This document shows, in pieces, positions 55,852-62,765 of a DNA stretch of 64,000 nt; within the stretch, counting starts at the first letter, position 1; every line of letters starts with the position of its first letter. Position numbers and translations under genes: made by a program. The stretch spans positions 4,766,898-4,830,897 of the forward strand of contig CM060474.1 of NCBI GenBank assembly GCA_030544235.1. Reading direction: 5' to 3'. Below the pieces are notes generated by a model. The model had not been told where the DNA came from, made no database searches, and saw only the letters and a program-made list of their open reading frames with translations. The DNA comes from Lepturacanthus savala. Its lineage: Eukaryota; Chordata; Actinopteri; Scombriformes; Trichiuridae.

Positions 55852-56345
55852 AGAACGTCACTACCAGAAAGAACTCAGTGACAAGGAAAAGAGCTACGAA
55901 GTAGAAGTCTCTGAACAAGAGCGTCACTGCCAAATAGCATATAGTGACAAGGAATAGAGCTAACAAGTAGGACTTTCTGAGCAATAGCATCGCTTCCACT
56001 AAGTTCCTAGTACTTAGTGACAAGGAAGAGAGCTATAAAGTAGAACTCTGAGGAAGAACATCGCTACCAAGTGGAACTCAGTGAGAAGGAACAGAGCTAC
56101 CAAGTAGAACTGTCTCATCAAGGATGTTGCTACCAAAAATGATTTAATGACAAAGACTAGAGCTACCATGTAGAACTTTCCAAAAATGTTCTTCCCAAAA
56201 AGAACTCAGCGAGAAGGAACAGAGTAGAATTCTCTGAGCAACAACACCGCTACTAGAAAGAACTGAGTGAGAAGGAACAGATCTACCAAGTAGAACTCTC
56301 TGAGCAAGAACGTCGCTTCCAGAAAGAACTCAGAAGGAACAGAAT
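55852..56345 (+). repeat. Decayed right edge of the array
   Basis: Monomers are recognisable but badly broken by stops and indels (aaggaatagagctaacaag, gagcaatagcatcgcttcc, caaagactagagctacc). The residues drift to S-E-K-E-Q-S-Y-Q-V-E-L-S and E-Q-E-R-R-F-Q, perhaps closer to the founder repeat. Past ~56,330 the pattern becomes K-E-Q-N-C-Q-L-Q-I-Q-Q-V-N-E-Q-H-L and stops at TAA near 56,386. Confidence 0.85.
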
Positions 56346-56390
56346 TGCCAGCTACAAATCCAGCAGGTGAACGAGCAACACCTCTAACTT

Positions 56391-56810
56391 CAGGTCTTTT
56401 GCCTCCGCTTATCTCTTTCATCCCACCAACTGATTCAAGATGACTTCAGAGGTTTGAATTGAAAATATGCTGTCTTTCCTATTTCATTAGTAGAAAAAAA
56501 CTAGGAAGAGATTCTGGAGATGGAATTGCAATCAACACAAAGATTAAATTTCTGACCACTGGAAAGAAATCCATGAGAAGCAACATCGCTACCAGAACGA
56601 TTCCTCTAAAAGGGAAGATTACCAGCTTGAAATCGGGCACCTCCAAGACAAAAACCACTTTATTTAATGTTTAATATTAGTTTGGTGCCTAACCTTGTCT
56701 TTTTCATTCTAGCAACTGGTTTCAGTTGACTTGAAAGCTTTGAACTGAAAAAACGCTGTATTTCCCCTTTCAGGAGAAGAAAAAAAAAAAGAATGAGAAT
56801 AAGAAAAGAT
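56391..56810 (+). repeat. Duplicated intron-like/exon-like block (offset 286 bp)
   Basis: The stretch from ~56,411 (ctttcatcccaccaactg, then gacttcagaggtttgaattg, gctgtctttcctatttcat) is repeated with divergence from ~56,697 (tttttcattctagcaactgg, then gacttgaaagctttgaactg, gctgtatttcccctttcag). Both end in a pyrimidine tract plus AG, like a splice acceptor, followed by an A-rich run. This looks like a tandem duplication of an intron-plus-exon unit in the gene that gave rise to the array. Splicing is inferred, not shown. Confidence 0.6.
56548..56667 (+). pseudogene. Remnant of a coiled-coil exon related to the array monomer
   Basis: In one + frame, 56,554-56,667 reads D-H-W-K-E-I-H then EKQHRYQNDSS then KREDYQLEIGHLQDKN and ends at TAA (56,665-56,667). 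EKQHRYQ and KRED-YQLEI line up with the monomer halves EQERRYQ and KEQSYQVEL, so this is probably diverged sequence from the same coiled-coil protein outside the array. An upstream piece in another frame (56,508-56,552, E-I-L-E-M-E-L-Q-S-T-Q-R-L-N-F) joins it only across a +1 shift at ttctgac, which argues for decay. It sits just after the first copy of the duplicated intron-like block. The parent family is unknown to me. Confidence 0.5.
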
Positions 56811-56852
56811 TCCTGAGTCACAGTTAACATCAAAGTGGCCGGTGAGTGTACG

Positions 56853-56869
56853 CGCACACACACATGCAC

Positions 56870-56906
<37 letters not shown>
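56853..56906. repeat. (CA)n microsatellite
   Basis: Interrupted CA run (cacacacacatgcacacacgcacac...) ending in an uninterrupted CA tract. Cysteine/valine-rich open frames across it are by-products. Confidence 0.97.
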
Positions 56907-57690
56907 ACTTTCTACATGCTATTTGCTGCTGCTATTTCAGGAAGTGGACAGTTCTTTAGGTGTAGCACATAAAGTGCATTTGACTATGATGTTCTCCAAA
57001 ATCCTTATGTTTCACAAATGTAAAGTAATGTAAATATAAGTCATGAATGTGAATGTGCTATCCAAAGTTTCTGCAGGTTCACTCATCTTCTAAGCCAAAA
57101 AGAAAAGGAAGTGAAACATTGCGCAGATGACCTTGTGGTGATTTTTGGTAAATTAAAAAAAAATGCAAAATTTAATTAAAACCACTTCAATCCAGGTTAA
57201 AACGCATTGTAATGTGCTTTACTGATATTTGTGCTAAGTGAAATATTCCCTTTTTTGTCTGTAATGCTTTACATTACTGCGTTACAATGCATTTCAGTAG
57301 TCCATTACTTTTCTAACGTGTTTTAACACTGCTAGTTTCTGCTGTGACAATAACTTACATCATTAGAGTTTAACAAACATTAGGTCTGATCTTGACCAGC
57401 AGACTATGAAAATGGAGGCTGATTTTGGACACATTTTGAACAAGTGATGTAATAAATGACTTATTGGGTAACATGCTTTTAGCCACTTGCCCCACCAACA
57501 TCTGGACCAAACCACTTTGAGAAATGGTGGGGTCATAATTTTTTGTGGAAGCAGGGGTCACATTCCATGCCCCCCCCCCCTCTCTAGGGGGTCTCTATAG
57601 CAACACAGTGGATGGGTTAGGCTGGTGATTACTGATAATATATTTATAAAGACTCACTGTAAGAACTGTTTTCCTCCTGCCATGACTCAC
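56907..57690. other. Intergenic or intronic stretch with no gene seen
   Basis: AT-rich sequence with no exon I can support. It contains a C11 run at 57,570-57,580 followed by tctctaggggg. At about 57,197-57,333 the two ends (gttaaaacgcattgtaatg and, reversed, gttaaaacacgttag) are loosely inverted, perhaps a small MITE relic, but I found no target-site duplication. Confidence 0.5.
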
Positions 57691-57765
57691 CTCGTGACCT
57701 AAAAGCAGCAGCTCAAAGAGCAGAGAGCAGGCAGCATCCAGGTACTCTGCCAGTAAAGTCTGGAG
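57691..57765 (-). CDS. Internal exon (third of three visible) of an unidentified minus-strand gene
   Basis: On the minus strand the acceptor ...tttactctgtcag precedes 75 bp, exactly 25 codons (LQTLLAEYLDAACS then LLFELLLLGHE), and the donor GTGAGT follows. It joins in phase 0 to the exon at 57,950-58,037. The leucine-rich, amphipathic sequence suggests alpha-helices of a HEAT/ARM-like solenoid, but that is only a composition-based guess. No further exon is evident between here and the array, so the next exon would lie within or beyond the 56-kb array, or the gene is truncated. Confidence 0.68.
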
Positions 57766-57949
57766 CTGACAGAGTAAACAATGGAAAAAAACTCAAATTA
57801 CAGCTGCAAATGTTATCTTATCAAAAGAAAACAAATCATTTTTGAAGTCATTTTTCACGAACAAATGCCAGAGATTTCATGTTGAGAATTTACTATTACA
57901 TGTTTATTGACATCGGCCTGTACTGTAGTTAAAATCATTGATGGCTCAC

Positions 57950-58037
57950 CTCACAGTCAATCAAATGACCTTGGTTCTGTGTTTGAAGCTCTGGATCACA
58001 TATTATAGCAAGAAGCATTCTGGAGGCCAGGGCACCT
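57950..58037 (-). CDS. Internal exon (second of three visible) of the same minus-strand gene
   Basis: Minus-strand acceptor tttttttctcttcctgcag, then 88 bp, then donor GTGAGC. The first base completes a split codon (GA plus A, Glu) from the previous exon. The remaining 29 codons read GALASRMLLAIICDPE then LQTQNQGHLIDCE with no stop. Its phases match both neighbours. The polypyrimidine tract is strong and the frame intact, so the exon looks functional, not decayed. Family not recognised. Confidence 0.72.
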
Positions 58038-58127
58038 CTGCAGGAAGAGAAAAAAAAAACTTAAGGGTTGTCAGCAGATTTATCGATTAAAGTTTCAAAA
58101 TATAAAGTATTCAGGGGGAACATTCAC

Positions 58128-58217
58128 TCTTTGGAAGACAGCAGGTCAAGTCTGGCTGGCTCCATGTCAGTCTCTCTGAACATGATGGCGAGTGTCTGGA
58201 CAATCAGCGTGCACAAC
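58128..58217 (-). CDS. Internal exon (first of three visible) of the same minus-strand gene
   Basis: Minus-strand acceptor ctttctgttcag, then 90 bp (1 + 29 codons + 2), then a GTGAAT donor. The codons read LCTLIVQTLAIMFRETD then MEPARLDLLSSK, ending GA|, which pairs with the A of the next exon. With the two following exons this gives 84 continuous residues. Upstream exons were not found up to 58,730, where transposon-derived DNA starts, so the 5' part should lie to the right of the window or beyond the insertions. Confidence 0.65.
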
Positions 58218-58730
58218 CTGAACAGAAAGAGTGGACTGCTGTTAAAGAGAAATCCAGAACTTTCTGTCGTTTAACTCACTCCCTCATTGATCACCCATTT
58301 TAATTGACTTCATTCCCACTTCATTTCCAAAACAGTTTGGGTGGCAATACTAGTTTAAAGGTGATTCAAAACTAATCAAGACTCCAAACTGATTTTAATA
58401 TTAGTTGTGTTATTTGTTGCATTTTATCATAGTTTTCTTTTGAATTTGACTATGTAAACCAATTATTAAATCCTTTCCATGGATATTCATGATTAATAAT
58501 GAGTGTTGATCATGTCTGATCATTGTGTGTTGGAATTATGTGATAAAATAAAATTATTTAGGACATCTTGAAATTTCTACTCTGCTACTTCATTTGCATG
58601 AGCAGTTTCCGGTAAAATGGGCCATCTCATCAGGTAAAATGGGTTTAGTTGGATTTGGTTTTGATCTACTCTATTTGTGTATTCGAATGTTTGATGATGC
58701 AGTATCTCTTACAATGTCCTATAGAGCTAC
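58218..58730. other. AT-rich non-coding stretch, probably intron of the minus-strand gene
   Basis: No exon, RNA gene or clear repeat is visible. A short direct echo, ggtaaaatggg, occurs twice (58,611-58,645). Confidence 0.45.
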
Positions 58731-58734
58731 GGAC

Positions 58735-59143
58735 CCCACGTGACTTCGAGTAGACCGGTCGCCATTTTGGCAGTAAAATGTTCAGTGCCATACACAGTGA
58801 CTGCAAGCTGCCTGAGTTCACATGATCAAGTTCAATTACATGGATTAAAAAAAAGGAAAGGAAATTACATTTTACGACCCTTACCTCCCGGATTGCCTCC
58901 GGGGGTGCATTTAAAAAGTATTTCAGGACATTCAGACCTGCAGTATCCGGATGCAACTGATCAACTTTGCGTGTGACACACGCATCTCAGCGAGTTCACA
59001 CGCCACACATGGTATTTCTCACGCTGATTTTTTTTAACTCCACAAAAAAAAAAAAAAATTCACCGCACAGAAATGCATTCACCCTGTCTGCAAACGAGTT
59101 ACAGCCATTGGTCACAGCGCTTCTGTTCTCAGAGCAGTTATCA
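58735..59143. promoter_or_regulatory. Promoter-like segment with E-box and YY1-like sites; possible transposon 5' region
   Basis: CACGTG (58,737-58,742) is followed by GCCATTTTGG (58,761-58,770), a YY1-type site, just before an ATG at 58,778 that opens only a 15-codon frame. The rest has GC-richer patches, an A run near 59,044 and an inverted CCAAT box (ATTGG, 59,107-59,111). The right end is cut by the P-element at 59,152, and with 61,429-61,624 it reconstitutes a CCAAT-bearing region. What it drives is unknown. It may be the 5' part of the hAT element whose 3' end lies at 62.2-62.8 kb. Confidence 0.4.
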
Positions 59144-59151
59144 GGTTACCA

Positions 59152-59226
59152 CCATAGACATATATACATAGACGCCTCATTCAGCGCTGAGCTGTACGTC
59201 ATTGGCGGCGCCATATTGGATGTGGC
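59152..59226 (+). repeat. Left terminal inverted repeat of the P-type element
   Basis: The outer 20 bases, CCATAGACATATATACATAG, pair with the right end with two mismatches. Similarity resumes inside at tacgtca and ggcgccatattggatgtggc. The inner part contains GCCATATTGG, a YY1-like site, just upstream of the THAP start codon. Confidence 0.85.
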
Positions 59227-59257
59227 AAGAGTCGGAGTAGAGCAGAGAGAAGAGAAG

Positions 59258-59336
59258 ATGCCTCATTCCTGTGCTGCGTGGAATTGCACGAATCGTTGTA
59301 CACCCCAAACCAAATCTGAGGGAATAACTTTAACAG
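59258..59336 (+). pseudogene. First coding exon: N-terminal start of a THAP zinc-finger domain
   Basis: ATG at 59,258 opens MPHSCAAWNCTNRC then TPQTKSEGITLT and ends at donor CAG|GTAAGA (59,337). The M-P-x-x-C-x4-C-x-N-R pattern at the very N-terminus is the first zinc-ligand pair of the THAP C2CH finger, the DNA-binding domain of P-element transposases and THAP proteins. In intact relatives the segment leads into an F-H-K/R-F-P motif in the next exon. Here I find no matching second exon with the C-x2-H half before the C-terminal remnants. The exon lies directly inside the left inverted repeat, as expected for the transposase start. Alone it cannot fold a full finger. Confidence 0.75.
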
Positions 59337-59979
59337 GTAAGACTTAACAATGACCTTTGATAATACTTTGTTCGTAGACTGCATTATTTGGCTATTTTAA
59401 CATAGTTTTGAGAGCATAATTTGCCGATGTTGTGGAAAACGCTAGCTCGCCTATTCCCGCGCATTTAGCTATTCATTCATTATTTCCATTCATTTATTTG
59501 GATTTATTCTGCTCATGGTTGTATATATTTACATCAAAAATATATAGAGTTAAGTATTTAACAGCTCTGTTTACACATCCATAGTAGGAGAGAAACAGGA
59601 GGAAGAAACATTTCTGTTACCTGTTATTCAGAACATTAATAATGAATTAGAATTTGGAGATGAATATAGTAATTATTTTCTTATCACAACGCCCAGACCT
59701 ATTCTGTTCCCTTGTTCAGCATCATAAGTTCATATGATGCTGTTCTCTGGTTCTGATGTTTTTTCAGTCTCCTGTTTTGTTTCTGTTGGACTTCAGTGTT
59801 TTCTGTTTTTTGAGGCAACATAATGGTAAGTATGTTGATGTTGTTCTTTTGTCCTCTATCTTTTGTTACACTATGCTCCTTGTTGTTTTCACATTTATAA
59901 ATGAACAAAATCATTCTGCTGTCTTGGGGTTATATTGTTCTAATATTAACCAAACAATTTATTGTGAAGGTACCTCTGA
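59337..59979 (+). other. Transposon interior without recognisable coding sequence
   Basis: AT-rich filler between the THAP exon and the C-terminal remnant. Open frames here, such as that from 59,756 reading through S-P-V-L-F-L-L-D-F-S, do not match P-transposase features I know. The DDE catalytic region seems to be deleted. Confidence 0.5.
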
Positions 59980-60786
59980 GTGTTGGGATTCATCATCAAC
60001 ATTGACACCCTGATGCTGATGGTCCCTGAACAGTTTCAGCGGCAGCGCTACATCTGCACCTACCGCTTCAGCCAAGATCACTTGGAGTTCCTGACTATAC
60101 CATATATATAGTTTTTTTAAAAAGGCAAACTAAAACGGTAATTCATGTGAAAGTGCTGTTTTTATGTTTATGTTTTCACAGGGGGTTAGAATAACAACCC
60201 TTCAGCAGGACAGTTCCAAGCCATTTTCCCCCGGCTCATGGTGCGATGTGGGGTGTCTCCCAGCGTGTCAGGAAATGTGGAAACATCATCCTCCCCAGCA
60301 GTAGAAGCTACTGAAGAGATCCCATGCCCTGGTCTACATTTCAGGATTTGTGGTTTGCCAAATTCTGAAAAAACTGCTTTGTGATGTGTGCCGTGGTAGC
60401 CTGGTGACTGATGCTGTACCTTTGATTCGGGTTACCACTTGCTCAAGCTAAAAAATAAGGGGGGACTGATGATTCCATCTGAGGGCACAGTAAGGGTGGT
60501 CAGATCAGCTGAGCGATTTATTCACCAATCACTGTCTGGGCAAGCTGTAAAGGTGCCATTTATCAGTCATTTTGTACGGGCAGACATTGGTGTTGAGGAT
60601 GTGTTTGGTCTGGGTGGTCACATTCAGGAAACACAGTCTGGAATCGACAACCATCACTATGTGCTCATGTCATTGGTTGTTTCTGTGTTCCACAAATTAA
60701 GGCTGCATCACATTGCCAAACTTGACACATTACAGTTGCAGAGTGGCAACATAAGAAAAAAAAATGTGCAAAAACATTATTTTTAA
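59980..60786 (+). pseudogene. Broken C-terminal part of a P-element-type transposase
   Basis: Four stretches in order recall the conserved C-terminal half of P transposase/THAP9. (1) 59,980-60,111 ends RYICTYRFSQDHLEF, the F-S-Q-D-H-L-E motif, then a TAG. (2) After an acceptor-like ttttcacag at 60,181, G-G-*-NNNPSAGQFQAIFPRL then MVRCGVSPS; the stop sits where W is usual (G-W-N-N-N-P). (3) From ~60,335 in another frame, YISGFVVCQILKKLLCDV then CRGSLVTDAVP. (4) From ~60,439 in a third frame, LKLKNKGGLMIPSEGTV then VRVVRSAERF, running to TAA at 60,784-60,786. At least two stops and two frameshifts mean no functional product. The N-terminal catalytic part is absent. Confidence 0.8.
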
Positions 60787-61336
60787 AGGGTTTTAGTGCC
60801 ATTTCTGCAAAAAAAAAAAAAAAGTTATGTTTATAGTGTACATATTGTGTGTGAGTGTGTGCGCGTATGAATTATTTTTTACTGTCTTTGTTCTTTGAGG
60901 CTTGATTGTACTCTATTTGTTAACCTGCTCCATATTAAATTACATTTACTTTATTAACCCTGCTGCAATTCTTATGACAAATTTTGCCATCTTGAACATT
61001 CTCTTGTGGATAACCCTGGCTGTGTTGATGCAAATGCCATGAAATTGGGCAAAATTTAAACACATTTTTTAATTAACTTTTAGTTTTTAGGGTCTTCTGC
61101 ACCGCGGGTAGTGTAGTCTATCCAACCCGCAGTTTATTAAGTTTGATATTCACCAAACTTTGGGGTTATTTTAAATCTTAAATCAAGATTATATACATAC
61201 ATTGTGGTCTCTTACTGTTTGTCAAGTAGTGTATGTGTGAATGAATAATTAAGAGGTATTAACACAAGTTTCTTGTAGAGAGGCGCTTTATGAAATTAGG
61301 TCCGTTTACTTGTTTATTTGTTTACAGCGCAGCTTG
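60787..61336. other. 3' non-coding part of the P-type element
   Basis: Contains an A15 run near 60,810, a short TG-rich tract (60,849-60,866) and AT-rich sequence. No gene is seen. It leads into the right inverted repeat. Confidence 0.6.
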
Positions 61337-61422
61337 GCCACATCCAATATGGCGGCGACGCTGACGTAGCGCAGCAGCGGACAAATACGCTCCATGCGGC
61401 GTCTACGTATACATGTCTATGG
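61337..61422 (-). repeat. Right terminal inverted repeat of the P-type element
   Basis: Read on the minus strand it begins CCATAGACATGTATACGTAG, continues gacgccgcat, then ctacgtcagc and gccgccatattggatgtggc, mirroring the left end with small indels between the conserved outer and inner blocks. Confidence 0.85.
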
Positions 61423-61428
61423 TTACCA

Positions 61429-61624
61429 CACCCAATTCAGCCAACAGCCAATCAGAAACTAGATTGTCCTGTTGTCAGGCAGACCTTCCAGTTAAGCGCG
61501 CGCTGCACCGTCAGATTAGAAAGTTCTGAGTGAAAACACACGCGTCCGTGAAGACTGAAGAACAAGAAACGGCAACTGTGGAGGGACTCTGACTACGATA
61601 ACTAGAAAACTGGATACTCATCAG
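61429..61624 (+). promoter_or_regulatory. Promoter/5' exon-like segment with CCAAT box and splice donor
   Basis: AGCCAATCAGA (CCAAT at 61,448-61,452) is followed by a GC-rich stretch (gcgcgcgctgcacc) and, at 61,625, a good donor (CATCAG|GTAATAAC). This looks like a TATA-less promoter with a non-coding first exon, perhaps of the hAT element to the right. Before the P-element landed it was continuous with the sequence ending at 59,143. Function is inferred. Confidence 0.4.
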
Positions 61625-61756
61625 GTAATAACTTAATTTCGACTAATATTTCTTTAGTTCCTTTGTAGTTTTACTCTTAAGACCACCGACATTAGTGGTC
61701 TGCCTACCTACCTGTCCCATTTCAAGCTAGCGTTGCTTAGGTTACTAAATTGCGCC

Positions 61757-61861
61757 AGTCTCTCTCTCTGCCTCGCTCTCTCTCTCCACGTATAATGCAC
61801 ACGTCCTTGTCTTGCCTGCACGCTCTCACTCGCACATTGTGTGTGTGTATATATATATATA
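61757..61861. repeat. CT-rich and TG/TA microsatellites
   Basis: Runs of (CT)n interrupted by gcctcg at 61,757-61,787, and (TG)n passing into (TA)n at 61,838-61,861. Confidence 0.9.
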
Positions 61862-61903
61862 AACACTCCCTGGCATAGTATAAAATCAGTATTAAATCAG
61901 TAT

Positions 61904-61944
61904 TAGGGGCTCTTTCTGCTCTTTTTTTGCAGAAAGAGCCCCTA
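61904..61944. repeat. Perfect 16-bp inverted repeat (hairpin)
   Basis: TAGGGGCTCTTTCTGC (61,904-61,919), a 9-base loop tcttttttt, then GCAGAAAGAGCCCCTA (61,929-61,944). All 16 bases pair. It could be a MITE core, a foldback relic or a small-RNA hairpin. The stem is short for a microRNA precursor. Confidence 0.9.
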
Positions 61945-62216
61945 TCAATATCAGGGATGTCTGAGTATGTGTCTGTCTGTCCATCTGTGTGCCTCCAGTG
62001 GGTTTTGCACGTTATTCTGTTGTATGCATTATATAGAGGGGAGTTAGTTTCGTTTTATAGTATATTCATGTTTACGCTTTAGAGAGAATCTTTAACTCTC
62101 ATTATACTATGTAAAATGCCAATAAAGGGTTTTTATTCTATCCTATATTATTATTTTCTTTTCTATTCTATTCAATAGGATAAAAGCTGAATATATTCTT
62201 TAGCTTTCCCAAACTG

Positions 62217-62765
62217 CTTCCATATCATGAACCCCAAGACCAAGACCAACTTGCGGAGGAGTTCCAGGACTACCAGCTTATGGAGGTTCCAGTGCCCCAA
62301 GAATTTAACATTGAGGCTTTCTAGGAAGACATGGGCTCACTCAAGAATAGGGTAATAAATACACACAAGCACACCCAAACTACACCTAGCACATACAAAC
62401 TGATATGAGCAACTTAATAAGTGTAAAAATATGTATGAGTGTAATTAGGATTCTTTTTTTTCCCCAAAGGTGACTGGAATGAGCAGATTTCCCAGGCTGT
62501 CTACAATCACCAAATTAGTTTTAACTCTCCCACACTCGCAGATGCAGAGAGGGTTTTTTCCATGGTGGGGTTGAACAAGACCAAAACCACTGATAACAGT
62601 AGGAAGAAAACCAGAAGTCAGAGGGACCAGTTCCACCTGCACCTGAAAGAACTCATTGAAGCAGCAACCAGCAGCAAGAAACTAAAAGGCAGCCTGCTGT
62701 GGAGCTGTTATAACCGGTGGAGGCTGGGGAGAGACTGGACGTCTCCAGAGGAACCTGAGGAGTAA
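62217..62765 (+). pseudogene. hAT transposase C-terminal (dimerisation domain) relic in two exons
   Basis: The first part (to 62,351) reads HEPQDQDQLAEEFQDYQLM then EVPVPQEFNIEAF, TAG (62,322-62,324, where W would fit), EDMGSLKNR and donor GG|GTAATA. An intron ending in ttttttttccccaaag leads to the second exon at 62,470: VTGMSRFPRLSTITKLVLTL. Near 62,540 the frame shifts by a small deletion into ADAERVFSMVGLNKTKT, the A-E-R-x-F-S signature of the hAT C-terminal dimerisation domain, and ends at TAA 62,763-62,765. With an internal stop and a frameshift it is a pseudogene. The N-terminal BED finger and catalytic domain are not seen in the window. Confidence 0.82.

Larger units (their letters stand above)
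1..56345 (+). repeat. Giant tandem array of a 66-bp coiled-coil-coding monomer (gene-derived satellite)
   Basis: The same ~66-bp unit repeats without interruption from base 1 to about 56,345 and the array is open on the left. In the sense (+) frame the consensus is two 11-residue halves, DKEHSYKVELS and EQERCYQKELS. Alternating E/K/Q with Y and L at fixed places suggests an extended coiled coil with 11-residue (hendecad) periodicity. Common variants change V to N-V (aatgta), R to L, H or C, and D to Q-S. At ~66 bp each the visible part holds about 850 units. Many units carry stops or 1-2 bp deletions, so no continuous protein is encoded. The unit has no ATG in the sense frame. The likely origin is expansion of an exon of a coiled-coil gene, because related codons survive just beyond the right edge. 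I do not recognise the parent gene. Copy number could be distorted by assembly. Confidence 0.95.
59152..61422 (+). mobile_element. P-element/THAP-type DNA transposon relic, 2,271 bp
   Basis: The element starts CCATAGACAT and ends ATGTCTATGG. It has long terminal inverted repeats, an exon coding the start of a THAP zinc finger near the left end, and broken C-terminal P-transposase sequence in the middle. The direct repeat TTACCA abuts both ends, and GGTTACCA occurs at both (59,144-59,151; 61,421-61,428), which fits the 8-bp target duplication of P-elements if the end is allowed two overlapping bases. The catalytic central region is missing and frames are broken, so it cannot make its own transposase. 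P-like elements and the derived THAP9 gene are known in vertebrates, including fish. Confidence 0.85.

Noticed and set aside
1..56345. CRISPR-like direct repeats
   Set aside because: Units are contiguous without unique spacers, the genome is eukaryotic, and there are no cas genes.
56660..56908. Cys/Val-rich frames over the CA repeat
   Set aside because: They are translations of the (CA)n microsatellite.
57197..57333. MITE with inverted ends
   Set aside because: The ends match only loosely and no target-site duplication is visible, so it is mentioned only as a possibility.
57370..57561. 63-codon minus-strand frame
   Set aside because: No splice context, domain or link to the neighbouring exons; it contains no motif I recognise.
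58666..58976. Open frames on both strands at 58.7-58.95 kb
   Set aside because: Neither continues into a supported exon or matches a family I know. The region is better described as promoter-like or repeat-derived.
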